Assembly: GCF_958450345.1 (NCBI RefSeq)
Contig: NC_088780.1
Span: 124,820,226 to 124,884,225, forward strand
DNA length: 64,000 nt
Origin: Calliphora vicina
Lineage: Eukaryota; Arthropoda; Insecta; Diptera; Calliphoridae
Reading direction: 5' to 3'
The first letter of the stretch is position 1. The number at the start of each line of letters is the position of its first letter. The notes under the pieces were generated by a model. That model saw only the letters and a list, made by a program, of their open reading frames with translations, was not told the DNA's origin and did no database searches. The position numbers were made by a program, and so were the translations under genes. This document shows positions 11,462 to 43,856 of this stretch, piece by piece.

Positions 11462-11587
11462 TATATATCGTTACCTTAATATAGAAAGGCCCTAATTCGA
11501 GATTTTATGGACTATTTATCGAAAATCTGGACTTACAATAAAAAAACACGAGTAAGGGCCCTTCTATATTAAGGTAACGATATATAT
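11462..11587. mobile_element. Very short palindromic MITE
   Basis: A 126-bp unit with ~34-bp inverted ends (left atcgttaccttaatatagaa followed by aggccct; right agggccc then ttctatattaaggtaacgat). The two arms are separated by ~57 bp. It has no coding capacity. The outermost bases are TA repeats, so the exact boundary and target duplication are uncertain. Confidence 0.7.
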
Positions 11588-12159
11588 TTCAATTGTACAA
11601 TGCAAACTCTCTCAGGCATATTTACACATATTCTTAGAGGCATATGTAAATACATATAAATAATACATACAAATGTAAATATACACCGAGTGAATTTCCG
11701 TTTTGTGTACCTTTTTTACATTACAACCCCATCCCAAATGGATTTGATTTTAAGGTGTGTTGGTTTGTGTGGCCATTTCACAATCATGTGTTGTATTTTT
11801 CTATTTAGTTTTATTTCTGCTTTCAACTCTCATAAAGTTGTTAATGCGAAAGCACGAAATGTATTATTACTGGGGACAATTATTTTAAATATTGTATTTT
11901 AGTTGTATGCCAACAAATTGCATGTAAAACTAGTTGTACCTGTGTTTTAAATGAAATAGTCAATGAACAATATTTATATGCTCGTTGTTAAAACCACTAT
12001 TATTTTTGATGTGTGATCGAAATACTTCAGTAAGTTTTAAGGTATTTGAGTTTGATCTTAGTGTTTGTCGAAATGGTTTTTTCTATTACACGAATTATTT
12101 CCAATCTAATGCTTCAGTTACCACAATTAAGATTTAAAAATAATTAACTCTTTCAGCTA
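11588..12159. other. Anonymous spacer
   Basis: A 70-codon open frame at 11690-11902 (plus) is hydrophobic but has no recognisable domain. I do not call it a gene. Confidence 0.4.
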
Positions 12160-13300
12160 CGCTTTTTTGTGTATAAGTTTAAAAGCGTTTTTATATTAAT
12201 CAAGGTTAGTTTATTAAAATAAATCAAAAAATAAATCAAACCCCATTCCAAGGTTTTTTGTGGAGTGAATTGTTTCAAAAATACGGTCTGGCATTGATTC
12301 CACTAATTTTTTAAGCAGATTGGAATCAATTTCCTCCCAGACTTGTTTAATTCTTAGTTTCAGCTCTGTCACAGTCATTATGCTTTCATTCTGGGCATTA
12401 TTTGCATAAACTTTACGGGTCATATATCCCCACAAGTTCTCCATCGGGTTAAAGTCCGGACTACAAGCCGGCCAGTCCAACAGAGGAATGCTATGTTCAT
12501 TAAACCAATATTTCGATTGCTTAGAAACGTGGACTGCAGCATTATCTTGTTAAAATATACAATCTTCATCCATTTTTTCATCCATAAATGAGAGAAGAGC
12601 ACCTTCCAACAGTTCGTTATAAATCGCACTATTCATTTTTGTCGGAACAAAACATATTTTCGACTTGCCAACTGCAGAAAACGCTGCTCAAACCATAACA
12701 CTGCCACCACCGAAATTACGTTTTGATATCCGAACATCGTTTGATCTCAAATCGTGCCAATAGCATGAGTATGAGTCAGGACCGTCTAAATTAAATTTTT
12801 TTTCGTCAGAGAAAATTACTTTTTTCCACTCATCTGTCCATTTCATGTGGTGCATTATTAGCATTGGTTTACATTTCGGCTTTTTCCATCGTTTCGTAAA
12901 ATGTGTGCAACGTGTTTGGAAGTCACTGAAAGATTCAATTTATTCTTTATTTGTGTGGAATTCAATTTGTTGCGGGTTGCTTCTTGTTTTATTAGATTAA
13001 GTTGTCTTCTTGTTAGTTTTGTATTTCCCTTTGTAGGTTTGCGAACTCCATAATTTTGACCCTTCTGCAAGAAATTTCGCACCACACTTTCCGAACGATC
13101 GATTTTACGTCCAATTTCTTTATTGGAACATCCTTGGTCGTGAAAAAATTTAATTTGAATCTTTTCCTTGGGCATCTTTAAAAGTGATGAAATTTATTGA
13201 TTCAAATAGAAAAATTTGCAGTAAATTGAGATGTTACTATTACAAACGTACCTTTGGTTAAAAAAAAAATTAAGTGCGTTTATAGGAATATGCACCAGTG
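12160..13300 (-). mobile_element. Tc1-like transposon, decayed
   Basis: A ~1.1-kb unit enclosing a minus-strand transposase remnant. The right end reads tataggaatatgcaccagtg followed by TA at 13301-13302, a Tc1-like CACTGGTGC end on the minus strand. The left end near 12160-12210 (gtgtataagtttaaaagcg) is a diverged inverted counterpart. Left boundary approximate. Confidence 0.65.
12214..13175 (-). pseudogene. Tc1-family DD34E transposase pseudogene
   Basis: About 320 codons from Met at 13175 to the stop at 12214, close to the usual ~340. This would be the DNA-cutting transposase of the surrounding element. The N-terminal part has a helix-turn-helix region (CSNKEIGRKIDRSESVVRNF) and a second domain ending AHILRNDGKS. 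Then a frameshift near 12885 moves the reading to KWTDEWKKVIFSDEKKF, which holds the first catalytic Asp. The second Asp is in QDNAAVH. The Glu is in SPDFNPMENLW, exactly 34 residues after the second Asp, so the triad is DD34E. Two in-frame nonsense changes occur: TGA after GGGSVMV and TAA just before QDNAAVH. The gene is clearly dead. Confidence 0.85.
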
Positions 13301-13625
13301 TATATTTATCTAACCAGAGCACCCTGAAGGCAAAGTTTTGCAAAAAATCATAAACGATGACTTCAAAAAATATAATTGTTTAGCAAAATGGCAAGAGATG
13401 CCAATAAACTATGTTTTAAAGACTATAGAAAAGGTGGTTAGTAAAGTGACCACTCAACCGCAAATAGCTAATACAAAATTATTTTGACAATATATGGGAC
13501 CTTTCCCGTTCCTGATTTGTGAAAAATGTGATACACAAAAATTATGGTTATACAAAAATTTTAAATTCGCTATGGTTTGCTTTTTATCGAGTTTAAAAAT
13601 CCTTTTCTTTTTACTTTGAAAATAG
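13301..13625. other. Anonymous spacer
   Basis: Nothing recognisable between the Tc1-like element and the solo LTR. Confidence 0.4.
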
Positions 13626-14178
13626 TGTTACGTTTTAACCTTTTCAAAACGCTGGTTTATTTCCTTTAAATAAACCGGATACTTTTGATTGCAAATAAAA
13701 GCCGTTTAGTAGTTTAAAAATTGTAACAACTCTTTATTTATTCAAAATGTACAACAACCACAGAATTAAGTAGCCAATGTTTTTTATACACGTTTACAAA
13801 TTCTCAGAAATACAGACACAATTTATAATGTACACGAATTTACTTGAAAAACACAACACACTTTAAGGCGTCTCTGATAAACTCACTAACGACTGCAACC
13901 TCTGCCACTATTTATAACACTGCATTACCATCTAGAAAGCTCTTTAACTGTCAAAGTTCATACGCCATCTGTGGTGTACTTTCTACAATGTTCTTTAACT
14001 GATTATTGGAAATCGAATACAGCGTTGCCAACTTACAATCAAATCAACTGAAAGCTTTTATTTAACAATGCCCACAGATATGTTACAGTTTTACAGCACT
14101 GTTACTTGAAAGCATTATGCTACTTTTAAATCAGCCGTTAAAATCGTTATATTTGAATTCAAGTACAATTTCGTAACA
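13626..14178 (-). mobile_element. Solo LTR, Ty3/gypsy-like family, copy B
   Basis: A 553-bp minus-strand copy of the LTR at 2137-2705, with TGTTACG...CGTAACA ends and a perfect 4-bp target duplication, atag (13622-13625 and 14179-14182). It keeps a TATA-like tataaatag on the minus strand (~13916) and an AATAAA-containing segment near 13735 that copy A has lost. Confidence 0.9.
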
Positions 14179-14591
14179 ATAGCATATCTCAAAAAAGGTA
14201 TCTTCCATTTTTTAAAGATTTTGCTCAGTTATAAGCTTTTGTATACAAAATTCTGAGTGGGTCCATGAGGAGATCTCAAGATAATAGACATGTGATAACG
14301 CTAATTTGGATTAATTCTGTTGTAACGGTATTTTGGCTTAATTCAGTAATGGGGTAGCTTTAAATTAAATACTTTTTGATTGCACCAGATTAGCAGCCCT
14401 ATAATTCTGACAGGGCATGTAGAGTAGATAATTTTTGTAGAATAAACTTATAGTCCAGCTGGTCTGAGTTTTTTTTTACAGTGGATCAAAGTTTTAATTT
14501 GTTGGGCAAAGGTTACATTATACTAAATGAAAAAAAAAAACAGAGTTATGTTGTGGAATTTTATGAGAATAATTTTCTTGGAAAATCTTAA
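14179..14591. repeat. Spacer with a shared repeat fragment
   Basis: The segment 14395-14510 shares ataaacttatagtccagctg and the complement-of-end motif tttgttgg with 10475-10560. These are two decayed copies of one dispersed repeat. Confidence 0.4.
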
Positions 14592-15895
14592 CCCTCTAGC
14601 ACCTCTCTTAATGGATAAATTTTACCATTTCTTCGAGAAAATCAAAAAAGTCCTTTCAAGGCGGACATTTAAGGATTAAAATATTCTATATATATATAGA
14701 TACTTTTCGGACATAACAACCAAACTAAAGCGAATTTCGGAATTCTGGAGAAATTTCAATTTTATATGACCATAGAATACCAAATACCATTTGTATAGCA
14801 AATATTATCGAATTCAGAAGACCTAATTTTCAAACAAATATTTTTTTGATAAAAATTTTTCGTTTCGTGCCCAAAAGTTTTCAATAAATTGTGGAAACTA
14901 ATCAGTTTTCAATTACTGGTGGCTCCACTCATGATTTAATACAATCGAAATCGTATATGTAGCCAGTTTAGCTGTGAATTATAGCGTAACTTAAAGTTTG
15001 TATTAATACATTTTTCAAGTAACTTATTTAAATACATGTGAGTTGCCAAATTGAAGCATTTTGGTTTTAATTTTTTTTTTTTAAGTCAAAATATAAAATT
15101 TGATATTTAAACACGTTCGTTCATATAATTGATGATTTGAAAGTTAAATTGTGTTATTTTTTTACGGTATTTTATTTTTGTTTTTAATTACGCATGGATG
15201 CAAATTTCAGCAATGATTATGGCAAATTCTAACAAATTCTATTTAGCGTGTTTAAAGGTTAGACAATGTTAATTAGAGTGTTTAGTTAAAAAAAATTTAT
15301 ATTTTTATGTTTTTCTAAAATGTTTGAAATTTTTTTTAGAATTTTTTTTTTATTTTTTTTATGATTTTCATCTACAAAATGAGAATATGCGCGAATTTGA
15401 CTTATGTTTTGGATGAAATGTTTTAGTGTTAAAAGATATTTAATTATGTCTAATGGTATTTTTTACGTATTATACAAAAATATTTGAGCCAAATTATTAT
15501 GAATGCAATTAACCATTAGCTAGACTATTAAAGATTATAGAAAAAATGCAGCAATTTTTAAAGACAACTAAACTTATGACTTTTGCATATATAAAATGTA
15601 TTCAGCAAATTTATGCAAAATGTTAGAACATTTTTGTAGAATATCCTCAAGACATGGATTACATACTAAATTTTTTTGTACTTTAAAATAAAATTCTTAA
15701 TAAATGCGAAACTTACCATAAGCTCTCTTTTGTTGTGTCTTATTTCTGACTTTCTGGTTGAATTTTACGTTTTGGTGTATTCAGGGACTTATAGTAAAAT
15801 TTCATGGATAATATTTTTGCGGAACATTTTAATCCCTTTGTTACTCCTTTTTAAAAGAAGGACAAAAAAGACCCATGCCTTGAGCATTTAGAGGG
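14592..15895. mobile_element. piggyBac-like element with TTAA target, non-coding
   Basis: TTAA at 14588-14591 is followed by CCCTCTAG, and TTTAGAGGG at the right end is followed by TTAA at 15896-15899. TTAA duplication plus CCCTCTA ends fits a piggyBac-type insertion. The same terminus occurs in the units at 23008-23218 and 57369-57610. No transposase is seen in the 1.3 kb. Confidence 0.5.
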
Positions 15896-16215
15896 TTAAC
15901 ATATTCCATAAAAATGTTCTCTGTAACATTTTACATAAATTTGCTGAACGCATTTTATACCTAAAATGTAAGGATCACATGGTTTCTTATGACGATTGAC
16001 AATAAGAATGTGCCAGAGTTGGGAAAGTTTAACGACCCCTCAAATGAAATTCAGATGTAAACTCTCAAAACGCCTACACACGTGTCTTTTTTTTTTGTCA
16101 CCTCTATCAAAATTTATTGGTCGGACCCTGTAATTTTTTTTGTGTTGTACAGTGTTATACATTTTTTTAGACGTTTTTCCATATAATTAATGATAACCCA
16201 AAAAGAAAAACCTTT

Positions 16216-16322
16216 TCATAGGATTTAAAATTTGGACCATATTTGTACTACTGGAACCACAATACATCAAAATTGTATAGTGGTTTAAAAAATCTCTAAA
16301 ATATTTTCGATTTTGTAGCCCT
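16216..16322. repeat. Dispersed repeat, shared with 42655-42755
   Basis: Both copies read aatttaaaatttggaccata, then aaccacaatacatcaaaatt, gtrtagtggtttaaa and ttttcgattttg with few differences. No coding capacity. Confidence 0.7.
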
Positions 16323-16340
16323 GTGTAATTGAAAAGTGTA

Positions 16341-18007
16341 CACTAGGGTGTCCAAAAAAATTTTTGTTGGGTCTCAAGCATAATTTGAAAGCTTATAGGG
16401 AAGAATATTTTTGAGAATTTTTTCAGATTTTTCGGAAGAGGTTTAGAGGTCGCTCAAGTAGAGTTTTTACCAAAAATCGGGTTTGTCGGCCTTTTTTTGA
16501 GTTTTCTTCATAACTTTGTCGAGACCCACGATTTTCACTACTTTTGAGGACACAGTTTAAAAGAAAAATGTCCATGCTTTATTTTTGTGTGCAAACATTT
16601 TTAGTTTTTGTAATGAATTGGCTCATTAAGGTGCCCTGCATCACAATTTTTCGAAATTTTTCCAGAAATTTTGTAAATAAGGCTTTATAACTTTTAAAAT
16701 TTGTATGAAAATTAAAAAAACTAACATTACAGTTTGAAAGATCAATTAATTCTTAATAATTTATGGACAACAATTTTCTTTTAACAGTTTTCTTTTAAAA
16801 TTTACCAACATTTTGTGATTTTTTGAGATTTGTGCTCGTTAAAATGATTTTCGGAAGTGGGCTCTGTATGGGAGCTATGACTAATTATGGACCGATCGTT
16901 ATACAATTTGGTGACATGACTTTTGTATATATATAACATATTTGTATTGAATTTTATTTGAATACGAATATTTTGAAGAGATTTATGCTATTTGAAGTGA
17001 TATTCGGAAGTGGACCTTATATGGGAGCTATAACTAATTATGGACCGATCGTCACAAAATTTGGTAGGCGTGAGTTTAGCTTATACAAAACTTATTTGTG
17101 CTCAATTTGGTTTAGATATCTTTATAACTAAGATATTTATGAGAGCTTATCTATTTTTAGATAGGTCAATCGTAGAAATAATGGACCGATTCCATCCAAA
17201 TTCAATATGCTTCTTCCATGTGGCATTAGAAAAGCTTGTACCAAATTTTATCTTTGAAATTGCGACTTGTAGTTTGATTACACTACGGTGGTGTAGGGTA
17301 TAAAAATCATTTTGTGTACATAAAAGCTTTCGTTTTCTTTATATAAATCAGGAACGGTAAAAGCAAATTCAAAAATTGTTATCTCTAAATTATTAAGAAT
17401 TAATTGATCTTTCAAACTGCATTGTTAGTTTTTTTCATTTTCATAAAAATTTTAAAAGTTATAAAGCCTTATTTACAAAATGTATGGAAAAATTTCGAAA
17501 ATTTGTAATGTAGGGCACCTTAATGCGCCAATTCATTACAAAATCTAAAAATGTTTGAACACAAAAATAAAGTATGGACATTTTTCTTTTAAACTGTGTC
17601 CTCAAAAGTAATAAAAATCGTGGGTCTTGACAAAGTTATGAATAAAACTCTAAAAAAAGCCGACAAACCCGTTTTTTGGCAAAAACTCGACTTGAGCGAC
17701 CTCTAAGCATAGACAACAACTAGATAGGTAACTGAGAGCCAAAAACCTAAGTCTGTTGTCAAAAACCTAATTCATGAGAATGTATTGCATGTATTTTGTT
17801 ATTGTATCACCCGTATGTGTGAAAAGAGAGTAGTTTTTCAATATATATTTCTCTCTCCTTCCGTTCTATGTGTTTATTCTATGCCTCTAAACCTCTTCCG
17901 AAAGATCTGAAAAAAATCTCAAAAATACTCTATCCTATAAGCTTTCAAATTATGCTTGAGCACCCATGAAAATAAGAAAAAAAAAACTTTTTTGGGACAC
18001 ACTAGTG
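16341..18007. mobile_element. Long foldback element with nested insertions
   Basis: Termini CACTAGGGTGTCC and (right) GGGACACACTAGTG are flanked by TA (16339-16340 and 18008-18009). The arms, roughly 16341-16800 and 17370-18007, are complementary over several hundred bases. For example gacccacgattttca at 16524 is mirrored near 17610, and aagatcaattaattcttaat at 16738 is mirrored near 17400. The centre (16830-17318) is a copy of the gggagctatgac/ggaccgatcgt repeat ending ggtggtgtagggtataaaaa. The right arm has its own insertion at 17712-17885. Confidence 0.8.
17712..17885. mobile_element. Small element inserted in the right arm of the foldback
   Basis: The left arm runs without a break through the position where the right arm has ~175 extra bases. 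The insert starts gcatagacaac and ends ttctatgc, so it has short inverted ends, with ctctaa on both sides as a probable target duplication. Its core (gttgtcaaaaacctaa repeated, then gagaat) recurs at 30790-30845. Confidence 0.65.
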
Positions 18008-18009
18008 TA

Positions 18010-18849
18010 CACATGTACCCCAGTGGCGAATGATCTCCTTATTCTTCATTAAAATATTTAAAAAAAAATTAAATAAACAAAATTTTTATTTTCTATATAA
18101 AAATGTTTGACATTTTATTTAAATATTTTCTGTGAATTTTTCTTACAACAAAAAAAATCATTATAATGAACACAAAATTATACAAGTGCATTGTTATTAA
18201 TTTACATACATAAAAACAGAATACAAATAAGATGATGTTAGAGACACATACAAGTTAGATAATCTAATAATAATGAATAATGTTTATTGAATTGTAAAAA
18301 TATGATTTTTACAAAATTACAAAATTTTTTACGTTTTTAGTTGAAATGTTAATTTTTTTTCTTATTCCTTTTACATAACAAATATTTGATACAAACATTC
18401 GTTTGATACAGTGAACTGAATGAACACTTCATTTGCAGAGTTTATTTATGATTTAATTTGTTTGATTTTTTTATTTAAATTATGATAAATTGAATTTAGT
18501 AAAGAAAAATACTTTTTGTTTTTTTTTATTTATGTTTGAGAACCAAATTTTTGTTTATAATAATAATTTGATAAAATTTAATAAAAAAAAATGGGAGCTA
18601 CTTAGAAACTAATTTTAACAAAAGTGTGTGGTTGATTTTTAAGTTTGATTTTTTAGTTTTTTACAATTAAATCTAAACGTTGATGATACAATATGGCAAT
18701 TTTGGAGTAGTGATGGTTGGTGGTTTTATTGTGGCTACCCTTGCTGGAACATAATGGTTTTTTGCAGTTGTATCTTAGGGAGTTGCAACGATTTAGCATT
18801 TACTTAATTATGGATTTCTATGATTTTTAGAAAATTAATTTTTACATAT
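18010..18849. other. Anonymous AT-rich spacer
   Basis: No gene or repeat recognised. Confidence 0.4.
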
Positions 18850-19880
18850 GAATATTTAACGATTATATGTTATTCGATTAATCGATTATTTAGTTCTGTT
18901 AACGATTATATGTTATTCGTTTAATCTATTAAAGGTTAACCGACATTATTCTATACGGTTAATCTTTAATAGGTTGATTGAATAACATATAATCACACTC
19001 AGGTTACGATTATATATTATTCGGTTAACTGAATATAAATAAATATTAATCGTTTAACCGAATACACATGCATTATTCCTTTAAACGTTATATATATTAT
19101 TCGTTTAAACAATTGTATATCATTCGTTTTACCAATTGTATATTATTCGAATAACCGATAAAATATTATACGATTAATCGTATACATATGTATTATTACT
19201 TTAAACGTTAATATATTATTTGTTTAACCGATTATATGTTATTCGATTAAACGATTATATATTATTCGATTAACCGATTACATATTATTCGTTTAGCAAT
19301 TAATTTGTTATTAATTTAAATGTTTATATAATATTCGTTTAACTGATTACATTCTATTCAACTAACCGATTATATGTTAATCGATTAACTGTTAATGTAT
19401 TATTCGATTAATCGAATACATATGTATTATTTCTTTAAACGTTCATATATTATTCGTTTAACCGCTTATATATTAGTCGATTAAACGATGATATATTATT
19501 CGATTAACCGATTACACATTATTCGTTTAGCAATTAATATAAATGTTTATATATTATTCGTTTAACCGATTACATTCTATTCGATTAATCGATTATATAT
19601 CTTTTAATCGATTAACTGATTACATATTATTCGTTTAGCAATTAATATATTATTAATTTAAATGTTTATATATTTTTCGTTTAACCGATAAACTATTCGA
19701 TTAACTCATTATATATTATTCGATTAACATAAAGTGTTATTCGGTTAACTGCTGGAATATTTATCAAAAGTTAGATTTTATCTTATTCGGTTAACTGAAC
19801 AATTAATAACCGGTTATCAGATCAAGATAACATTACATATTAATTATTAATTCTTCGCTTAACCGATTAAAAATTATTTG
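18850..19880. repeat. AT-rich degenerate tandem repeat, ttaaccgattatatattattcg type
   Basis: About 1 kb of imperfect copies of a ~22-26 bp unit alternating attattcg(t/a)ttaa with ccgattatatattat, in both orientations of the ttaaccg/cggttaa motif. A longer ~200-bp period is visible: aatcgaatacatatgtatta and its neighbours recur near 19180 and 19415. No coding potential. Confidence 0.75.
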
Positions 19881-20067
19881 AAAAACCTATTTTAGATAAT
19901 TACTGTGTTGCACATAAAATGAAATTTCGAAAATGTGTTGCAGATAAATTCGTTGATAACCATTAAGTTTCGCAAGAGTCGCCATTCAAAATATTTTGTT
20001 TGGATGGGGGTGGTTGATGGCGCTGCTAATTTTTTATTTTCCTTAAAAATTTCTAATATGTATTAAA

Positions 20068-20077
20068 TTTATTTATT
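20068..20077 (-). terminator. Candidate poly(A) signals of the CAP gene
   Basis: Two overlapping AATAAA hexamers on the minus strand lie ~295 bp after the stop codon. AATAAA is common by chance in such AT-rich DNA, so this is only a candidate. Confidence 0.25.
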
Positions 20078-20370
20078 TATCTTTTTTATGAACAAATTTT
20101 GTATACAACAAATTTATATAAATGACGAGCGATTCAAAACTCCCTACTTTGTACTACACAGTAGTAATTTAGTTTAAAAAAAAAATAATAATAGAGATGT
20201 TGTCTTTATAAAGGGAGCAAGACAATTTAAATTCTAAAAAATAATGACGTAAATAAAGACTTAAAATATGGTAAGAACAAAAGACGAAGGAGTGGAAAAG
20301 GTGCTTGGGGGAGGTAGTAAGTGGAAATGCAATGGAAAGGTTTAAAAATAATGAGGGGAAAGTAACAGTT

Positions 20371-40992
<20,622 letters not shown>

Positions 40993-41393
40993 TATGTTTG
41001 TTGTTGTTTTGTTGTATTTTACACTAAATATTCTTGAGCACACAATTTTTATTATATTTTTTTTTAAATGATAAAACACTTTTTATTTAAATTTTATTTT
41101 CTTTTTTCAAAATTTTGCTTGATATTTATAAGACAAAATTTTTTTAAATATTTTTTTTTAATAAAAAATTAATTATTTTCTTATAAATATTTTTGTTAAT
41201 TTTTTTTTTTTTTTGTGAAAAAAAATTTTAAAACACTATTTATTTTTTGATATTAAAAACTTTTTTATATTAAGCCGTATGAATTTGAAAACAAAAAAAA
41301 ACTAAAATTGACACAACTTCAATATCCACTCTCGTGTACTGGCTAGCTAGACTTGAAGGCGTCTTATGGCTTGCCGGTGGCCGCTAACGCACG

Positions 41394-41401
41394 TTTATAT
41401 A
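41394..41401 (-). promoter_or_regulatory. TATA box of the CAP gene
   Basis: The minus strand reads TATATAAA, placing a start site near 41370 and leaving a ~380-base 5' untranslated region before the ATG at 40992. The region between is locally GC-richer (ggccaccggcaagcc), unlike its surroundings. Confidence 0.6.
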
Positions 41402-42654
41402 CGACAGTCTTGAAAATTTCTAAAGTCGTTTAAAACAAAATGTATGTTTCTATCCAAATGTTTACAGCAGCAGAAGCAGCAGCAATAGCCGGCTGCTCCT
41501 CATCTCTAAACAATTTGAAATGAGAGAGCAAGTTATATGAGCAGCTATAGTTTTTTATTTTATTTGATTCATTGATTAAATGAACTAATATTTAAGTTTC
41601 TCTTCAACGAGAAAACTTATCATATTTACAACTCTTTACCAAACACAGAAATTTACTTGAAACTAAAGTAAATTGTAATTTACGGTTGTAAGGTGAAGAA
41701 GTTGCTATACAATGTTGTCTAAACAAGTTTTAGTTAGCATTAGCATGTTTAAACAAAAAACATTTCATTGATCTTTCTATATACATTTGTTTATTTGCTC
41801 TTATCAACATGTCTCATGTGAACAAAGCTTAATACACTATCAGACACATGTTGCTAAGCTTAAGATACATTGTATATAGGTCAGGAATGGAAAAGTTTAA
41901 ACAGTAAAATTTTATTCATTACTCTTAAACAATTTTCTTCATTTTATTTAGGAAAATGTTTAGTTTCGGCCAATTGTAATGAGTGAAATGAAATTCTGGG
42001 CATTACACTCACAAGTAACAAATGTATATGATTGTTAGCAAATGGAGAGTAAGTGGAGTTCGAATAAGATCCCATTATCTGAGCATAAATCTGATTTTTT
42101 TTTTAAATTAGACAAACCATGCTTTTGATTCTAAAGTTTAGAACCTCAAAAAAAAGGGACCACTATAAGTTGAATTAAAATTTTTGTTACAATAACAAAA
42201 CACATGTAAAATTTACACATGTAAAATTTACAAAGTACACGCTTGTACGAACATACAATTTTCTGAATATAAGCAAATTCACTTAATTGTAAATAAATTC
42301 GAAAATAATCCATCCATTTTTATGGTCGATATCTCATTTTGTTCCTATTACATGTGGCTTTGCGATAAAGCAATAAATCTGAACAATTTTGAAGTTTTCT
42401 ATTTTTCATGATTTTTTTAAAACAAAAATATTAGCTATTTTCATGTAAAAAATATATTTTTTTGCTTCAATTTGTTATTATAACTCTGAAACTACTGAGC
42501 CGATTAAAACGTAATATATAAACGGATTAAAGGTTATGTAAATTTAAACATTTCTAAGTTTATTTTAATAATATCGGACTAACACTTTTTGAGTTATCAT
42601 AAATTATGTGGAGAAACATCTAAAAAAATTCACAATTTTACAAAAAAACTTCTC
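41402..42654. other. Upstream region of the CAP gene
   Basis: No coding sequence recognised. A 17-bp direct duplication, acacatgtaaaatttac, lies at ~42200-42235. Enhancers may lie here but nothing specific is visible. Confidence 0.4.
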
Positions 42655-42755
42655 CATAGAATTTAAAATTTGGACCATATTTGTACTGGAACCACAATAC
42701 ATCAAAATTGTGTAGTGGTTTAAAGAGCTTCTAAAATGTTTTCGATTTTGTTTTG
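42655..42755. repeat. Dispersed repeat, shared with 16216-16322
   Basis: Same order of motifs as at 16216 (aaaatttggaccatatttgt, aaccacaatacatcaaaatt, tagtggtttaaa). Confidence 0.7.
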
Positions 42756-43026
42756 TTGTGTTATCGATCATTTGGAGCTGAGAAAATTAGCTGCATGAAG
42801 CTTTTAAATAATAAAATTATCAAAAAGCTTCATTTGTAATAATACTGCATTTTGACGTACCAGGAATATATATTTTACAGGAAAACAATAACCATCTTAT
42901 AGTAGCTCGTATTAGAAATATCTGAGACAATTGATAGAGATGACAGGATCTTATCCTGACTAATAGGTGCCAGTATGTTTCCCGTTATCTGGACCAGCCT
43001 ACCTTTCAAGGAAGTTTTTGGTTTTA

Positions 43027-43854
43027 CACGCAGAGAAAAAACATGTTTCGACATGGTTACGACAACTATACTATGTTCGTTGTAACAATATATTATTGTC
43101 GTAAACATATAATTGTTGTTTTAATTTAATTTCAACAAGATTTTAGTTACTGTAAACGTTTATATATTCATGTACAACCATTTCATGTTATAAATATGAA
43201 TATGGTTCGGAGAACTAAATAACGATAAATATGTAAACATATTATTATTATGTACAACCATTAAATGTTAAGTTTCTATACGCGTAATCATAATATGTTT
43301 AAGATGCAAACAAAATATGTTTACTCTTAATAGTCTTTTTCCCCACCATTTGAGAGTGTTGGTGTTTGTCTAAGCTAAAATGTTTTTATATGTAAATTTT
43401 GAGTTTCTCCAATTCTCATTCGCTCCATAGTTTTATTTGTATATTATCTTTAACTTTCCTAGAGCGATAAAAATAAATTTCAGTGAATTTATTAATAGTA
43501 TTTTAATTGGGAATTTAGTGCCTTAAAACTAAAACCTATTACAATAAAATGTTGTATTTTCAAAAATAAATTTCAATAATAATATGATTACTTTGGATCT
43601 TAGTATGATTTCATTGGATCATAATATGATTTAATTGGGTCATAAATATGATGACTTTGGGTCATATTGTGTTTGATTTATATCATAATATGATAATTTC
43701 AGAACATATTATGATTGATTTGTATCATAATATGATTATTTAAAAACATATGATATTTTATGATAATAATATGTTTTGGACAACAATAATAAATTTTATC
43801 ATAATATGATGCTCTCAGATTATGTTTACCACAACCATGTTTTTTCTCTGCGTG
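43027..43854. mobile_element. Foldback/MITE with CACGCAGAG termini, copy 2
   Basis: Ends cacgcagagaaaaaacatg and catgttttttctctgcgtg, with TA on both sides (43025-43026, 43855-43856). The 828-bp interior contains many catattatgat/atcataatatg motifs, as does the centre of copy 1, but is much longer and less perfectly palindromic. Non-coding. Confidence 0.85.
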
Positions 43855-43856
43855 TA

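Noticed and set aside
18850..19880. CRISPR-like regularly spaced repeats
   Set aside because: Units are degenerate, directly adjacent, with no unique spacers, in a eukaryotic genome.
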